A stretch of DNA of 8,423 nt from Actinomycetota bacterium (GTDB lineage Bacteria > Actinomycetota > Nitriliruptoria > Euzebyales > Egibacteraceae): assembly GCA_019347785.1 (NCBI GenBank), contig JAHWKQ010000084.1, positions 1-8,423 on the forward strand, written 5' to 3'. The notes beneath the pieces were generated by a model. The model was not told the origin of the DNA and ran no database searches. It saw nothing but the letters and a program-made list of their open reading frames with translations. The position numbers were made by a program, and so were the translations under genes. Position 1 is the stretch's first letter, and each line of letters starts with the position of its first letter. This document shows, one piece after another, positions 6,322 to 8,423 of the stretch.

Positions 6322-6537
6322 TCAGCCGGGGATCTTGTAGCTGGCGACGCCGACGTCCAGGTCGCCGTTGGCGGGGTTGTGGTCGAGGACGAAGCTGACC
6401 GCCTGCCGTTCGCCGGCCGCGAGGAAGTCGATCTGCTGCTCGCGGTCCTCGACGAGCGTGCCGCCGATGGTCAGCTCGGCGAGGACCTGCACCGCCTCGG
6501 CGGTCGTCTCGCCCTCGTTCTCGACGGTGACGCGCAC
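6322..6537 (-). CDS. Small TIGR02588-like C-terminal domain, probably a 5'-truncated remnant
   Basis: The 71-residue product from GTG 6537 reads as an extracellular beta-sandwich-like module (VRVTVENEGETTAEAVQV, IDFLAAGERQAVSF, then VASYKIPG at the end). From memory this resembles the C-terminal half of TIGR02588-type proteins, which normally are about 120-130 residues with an N-terminal TM anchor. No anchor is present here. Homology-like residues (QDGKWYV) extend upstream of the only available start, back to the in-frame TGA at 6586-6588 that ends the RmlD-like gene, and no start codon lies between. There is no good Shine-Dalgarno; AGGAC lies too far upstream. It is therefore either a decayed, 5'-truncated gene or a poorly initiated small one. 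The family assignment is tentative. Confidence 0.5.
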   Translation of the reverse strand: MRVTVENEGETTAEAVQVLAELTIGGTLVEDREQQIDFLAAGERQAVSFVLDHNPANGDLDVGVASYKIPG

Positions 6538-6585
6538 GTACCACTTGCCGTCCTGGTGGACGGGCGGCTCGGCCGTGGGGGACGC

Positions 6586-7428
6586 TCACGGCCCGACCTC
6601 CGCCAGTGCGGCGCCGATGGGGCGGGGCCGCGCGCGCAACGCCGTGTCCGCGCGTGCCGTCAGCAGGCGCAGGTCGCGTGGACGCGGGCCGGGGTGCTCC
6701 CGGTTGAGCGAGGCTCTCGCCGGTGGGGGCAGGCCGAGGCGGGCGGCCAGCAGCACGCCCAGCGTGTGCCTGCTGACCGCCTCGGGGCCCACCAGGTGCC
6801 AGGGTCCCGCCCGCCGGTCGCGGGCCAGCCCGATGAGCTCCCACAGCTGCCCGACGAGATCATCGACGTGGACGGGGCAGCGCAGCTCGTCGGCGTACAG
6901 CCCCGGCTCGTCGTCGCCCCGCAGGCGCCCGGCCAGCCACGTCGACGTGGGGTCGAGCGGGTCGCTGGAGATGATCAGCGAGGTCCGCACGATCGCGGCG
7001 TCCGGGACGGCATCGCGCACCCACCGCTCCGCCTCGGCCTTCCAGCGCCCGTATTGGTCGACCGGGGCGGGAGGCGCGGCCTCGGCGTACGGGGCGTGCT
7101 CGCCGTCGAAGACGACGTCGCTGGAGATGTGGAGCAGCCCGGCGCCGTGGCGGCCTGCGGACGCGGCCACGTTGCGGGTCGCGGCGACGATGTCGCGCTG
7201 CCCGTCCCGCTTGCGGTAGGCCGTATGCACGACCAGGTCGGGACGCAGGCGTGCGACCAGGGCGTCGACGGCGCCCGCGTCGGCCAGGTCGACCGGAAAC
7301 GACTCGGCGTGACGCACAGGTCGCCGGTGCCGCGTGCCGCGTGCCGTCCAGCCCGGTGGGGCGCCGGCCAGCAGCCGGCCGCCCAACAGCCCGGCCCCGC
7401 CCGTGACGAGCACGTCCCTACCGCTCAC
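6586..7428 (-). CDS. RmlD-like NAD(P)-dependent sugar-nucleotide reductase (extended SDR)
   Basis: Extended short-chain dehydrogenases of the RmlD type reduce or epimerise nucleotide-linked deoxysugars, such as dTDP-4-dehydrorhamnose to dTDP-rhamnose. The 280-residue protein has a Rossmann nucleotide-binding loop TGGAGLLG (residues 9-16), the ISSDVVFDG strand-loop (101-109) usual for RmlD, and the catalytic Tyr126-x3-Lys130 (YGRWK). A substrate-binding C-terminal part follows, with CPVHVDDL and WHLVGPEAVSRHTLG. The start chosen is GTG 7428 (VSGRDVLVTGG), with a GGGA about 6 nt upstream. An in-frame GTG at 7413 is too close to its purine tract, and one at 7467 would add 13 unmatched residues. 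No other rml genes are nearby, so the substrate is unknown and the call stays at family level. Its TGA is directly followed by the TIGR02588-like remnant in the same frame. Confidence 0.88.
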   Translation of the reverse strand: MSGRDVLVTGGAGLLGGRLLAGAPPGWTARGTRHRRPVRHAESFPVDLADAGAVDALVARLRPDLVVHTAYRKRDGQRDIVAATRNVAASAGRHGAGLLHISSDVVFDGEHAPYAEAAPPAPVDQYGRWKAEAERWVRDAVPDAAIVRTSLIISSDPLDPTSTWLAGRLRGDDEPGLYADELRCPVHVDDLVGQLWELIGLARDRRAGPWHLVGPEAVSRHTLGVLLAARLGLPPPARASLNREHPGPRPRDLRLLTARADTALRARPRPIGAALAEVGP

Positions 7429-7817
7429 GAGTGTCCCGGCCCCCGTGGGCGGCCGCGCCGCGCACACCCGCCGGCGGTGGTTGCACCGGATTCGCGCAGG
7501 GGAGGGCTACGGTACGGGGCGAGTCGGGACCTCCCGCAGACCCCCGCAGGCCCGGCCGGTGAACGCCCCCGGCCGGGCCTGACCCACTCTCGTCACCGAA
7601 CTCACCTCGCGACTGCGACCCGTCCCCCATGGTGCAGGACGGACCCACCGCCGTCCACGCCCGCGCCCCGGGGGGGCGGTCGTCACAGGACAAGTGCATG
7701 ATCGACCGATGGCTACACGGGACCACTGTTGGGCACATTCGCCACGACCGTGTCGGACAGCGCGTCGGGTAGGGAAGCTCGGGCAGTCCCGGGGACACGC
7801 ATCGAGAAGGACTCGAC
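7429..7817. other. Gene-free divergent intergenic region
   Basis: This 389-bp region lies between the divergent RmlD-like and DUF6458-type genes. I see no protein-like frame or RNA gene. It contains the strong hairpin at 7547-7581. On the minus strand TACCGT (near 7511-7516) might be a -10 for the RmlD-like gene, and on the plus strand GGGTAG near 7769 faintly resembles a stress-sigma -10, but neither has a convincing -35. The ribosome-binding site of the DUF6458-type gene is GAGAAGGA at 7804-7811. Confidence 0.5.
7547..7581. repeat. Strong GC inverted repeat (13-bp stem, 9-nt loop)
   Basis: CAGGCCCGGCCGG at 7547-7559 pairs perfectly with CCGGCCGGGCCTG at 7569-7581 across the loop TGAACGCCC. 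The structure could be a terminator without a U-run, as is common in actinobacteria, or an RNA leader element or protein site. It lies between two divergent genes, with no gene ending at it on either strand, so a simple gene-end terminator role is not obvious. Confidence 0.8.
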
Positions 7818-8045
7818 ATGCGGATCGGTGCCAGCTTGTTCGTGATCGCGCTCGGCGCGATCCTGACCTTCGCCGTGTCGTGGAGCCCACGGGGCCTTGA
7901 CCTGCGGGTCGTCGGCGTCGTGCTCATGCTCGTCGGCCTCGTGGGGATGGCCCTGCGGCTCACGGTGTTCCGCCGTCGCGAGGTGGTCGTGCGCGAGCGC
8001 CCCCCGCACGAGCGGGAGATCATCCGCGAGCCCGAGGGCTACTAG
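7818..8045 (+). CDS. DUF6458-type small two-TM membrane protein
   Basis: The function is unknown. The 75-residue protein starts MRIGASLFVIALGAILTFAV, a hydrophobic segment (about 4-20) very like the opening of actinobacterial DUF6458 proteins. A short polar loop SWSPRGLDLR follows, then a second TM segment (about 31-50, VVGVVLMLVGLVGMALRLTV). The charged tail (RRREVVVRERPPHEREIIREPEGY) should be cytoplasmic, giving a hairpin with both ends inside. The ATG at 7818 is well supported by GAGAAGGA 6 nt upstream. It converges on the Rpf-like gene with 16 bp between stops. Its 5' flank is the long gene-free region with the strong hairpin. Confidence 0.87.
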   Translation: MRIGASLFVIALGAILTFAVSWSPRGLDLRVVGVVLMLVGLVGMALRLTVFRRREVVVRERPPHEREIIREPEGY

Positions 8046-8061
8046 CGCCCGGGCGGCGGTC

Positions 8062-8423
8062 TCAGCGCAGGCCGAGCGCGCTCGAGCAGGCCGGCCAGGC
8101 CCCCCAGCCCTGCCTGGCGAGCAGGCGCTCGGCCATGGCGATCTGTGTGGCCTTGCTGGCTCGGTGGGGGTAGCCGCGGCCGCCCACGGCACGCCAGCTC
8201 GACAGGGAGAACTGCAGCCCCCCGTAGTAGCCGTTGCCGGTGTTGATGCGCCAGTTGCCGCCCGACTCGCACCGGGCCAGCCTGTTCCATACGGCCACCC
8301 GCCCGGAGCGGGTGCCGCGGGAGGCGCGTGAGGCCGAGCGCCGCGACGAGCGGCGACGGGCCCGGCGCGCCTGGATGCGGTTGGCCGCGGCCCGGCGCTC
8401 GGCCCGGTGGCGACGGATCCGCC
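8062..8423 (-). CDS. Resuscitation-promoting-factor-like transglycosylase, C-terminal part (5' end outside window)
   Basis: Rpf-type domains cleave peptidoglycan glycan strands (lysozyme-like fold) and are secreted by actinobacteria to aid wall remodelling and exit from dormancy. The visible C-terminal 120 residues end in a complete Rpf domain: VWNRLARCESGGNWRINT, then GYYGGLQFSLSSWRAVGG, then QGWGAWPACS. The Glu of CESGGNW is the expected catalytic acid, and the Cys of CESGG and of WPACS should form the family disulphide. Before it lies a stretch of about 41 residues that is almost half arginine, with Ala, Ser and one Gln. The frame runs off the right edge, so signal peptide and N-terminal domains cannot be seen. 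A GTG at 8298 is internal, because the domain is continuous with the upstream frame. It converges on the DUF6458-type gene. Confidence 0.9.
   Translation of the reverse strand, partial: RIRRHRAERRAAANRIQARRARRRSSRRSASRASRGTRSGRVAVWNRLARCESGGNWRINTGNGYYGGLQFSLSSWRAVGGRGYPHRASKATQIAMAERLLARQGWGAWPACSSALGLR

Noticed and set aside
7418..8023. Minus-strand open frames across the 7429-7817 gap and the DUF6458-type gene
   Set aside because: They are low-complexity, Arg/Pro/Ser-rich shadows antisense to a clear small membrane protein, with no ribosome-binding site.
8046..8055. CGCCCGGGCG palindrome between the DUF6458-type and Rpf-like stops, as a terminator
   Set aside because: It has no loop bases, so a stable hairpin would lose its central pairs, and there is no U-run. 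It is common in GC-rich DNA.

Overview
This is a very GC-rich (roughly 70%) chromosomal window with GTG starts, an actinobacterial-type SOS box, an Rpf-like transglycosylase and a hflX-lexA-LysM-nrdR-nrdJ gene group. Together these point to a high-GC Gram-positive actinomycete. The neighbourhood lexA / LysM protein / nrdR matches the Mycobacterium tuberculosis order Rv2720-Rv2719c-Rv2718c. I see no transposase, integrase, CRISPR array, tRNA or rRNA, so this looks like core chromosome.

Left part (1-2172), DNA-damage response. The 3' end of hflX converges on lexA. The lexA gene is divergent from a small membrane-anchored LysM protein. The 231-bp intergenic region carries two LexA (SOS) boxes: one overlaps the -35 of lexA, and a perfect one sits at the predicted transcription start of the LysM gene. 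The LysM gene is therefore probably an SOS-induced cell-envelope or division-control protein.

Middle part (2170-5822), deoxyribonucleotide supply. nrdR (the Zn-ribbon/ATP-cone repressor) and nrdJ (adenosylcobalamin-dependent class II ribonucleotide reductase) diverge from a 401-bp region. It holds one near-consensus NrdR box, a weaker second box 32 bp (about three helical turns) away, and an unexpected cluster of six same-strand GTCCAC motifs resembling actinobacterial DnaA boxes. A complete RNR regulatory unit thus sits beside the SOS regulator.

Right part (5823-8423), mixed. A NYN-domain (PIN-like nuclease fold) protein converges on a small beta-sandwich-like ORF that looks like a 5'-truncated TIGR02588-type remnant. 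That ORF lies directly downstream of, and in frame with, the stop of an RmlD-like NAD(P)-dependent sugar reductase. A 389-bp gene-free stretch with a strong 13-bp-stem hairpin follows. Then comes a two-TM DUF6458-type protein, convergent with an Rpf/transglycosylase-like gene that runs off the right edge.

Nothing here amounts to a clearly new multi-gene system. The most worthwhile leads are the DnaA-box-like cluster at the nrdR/nrdJ promoters, the truncated TIGR02588-like remnant, and the orphan hairpin.
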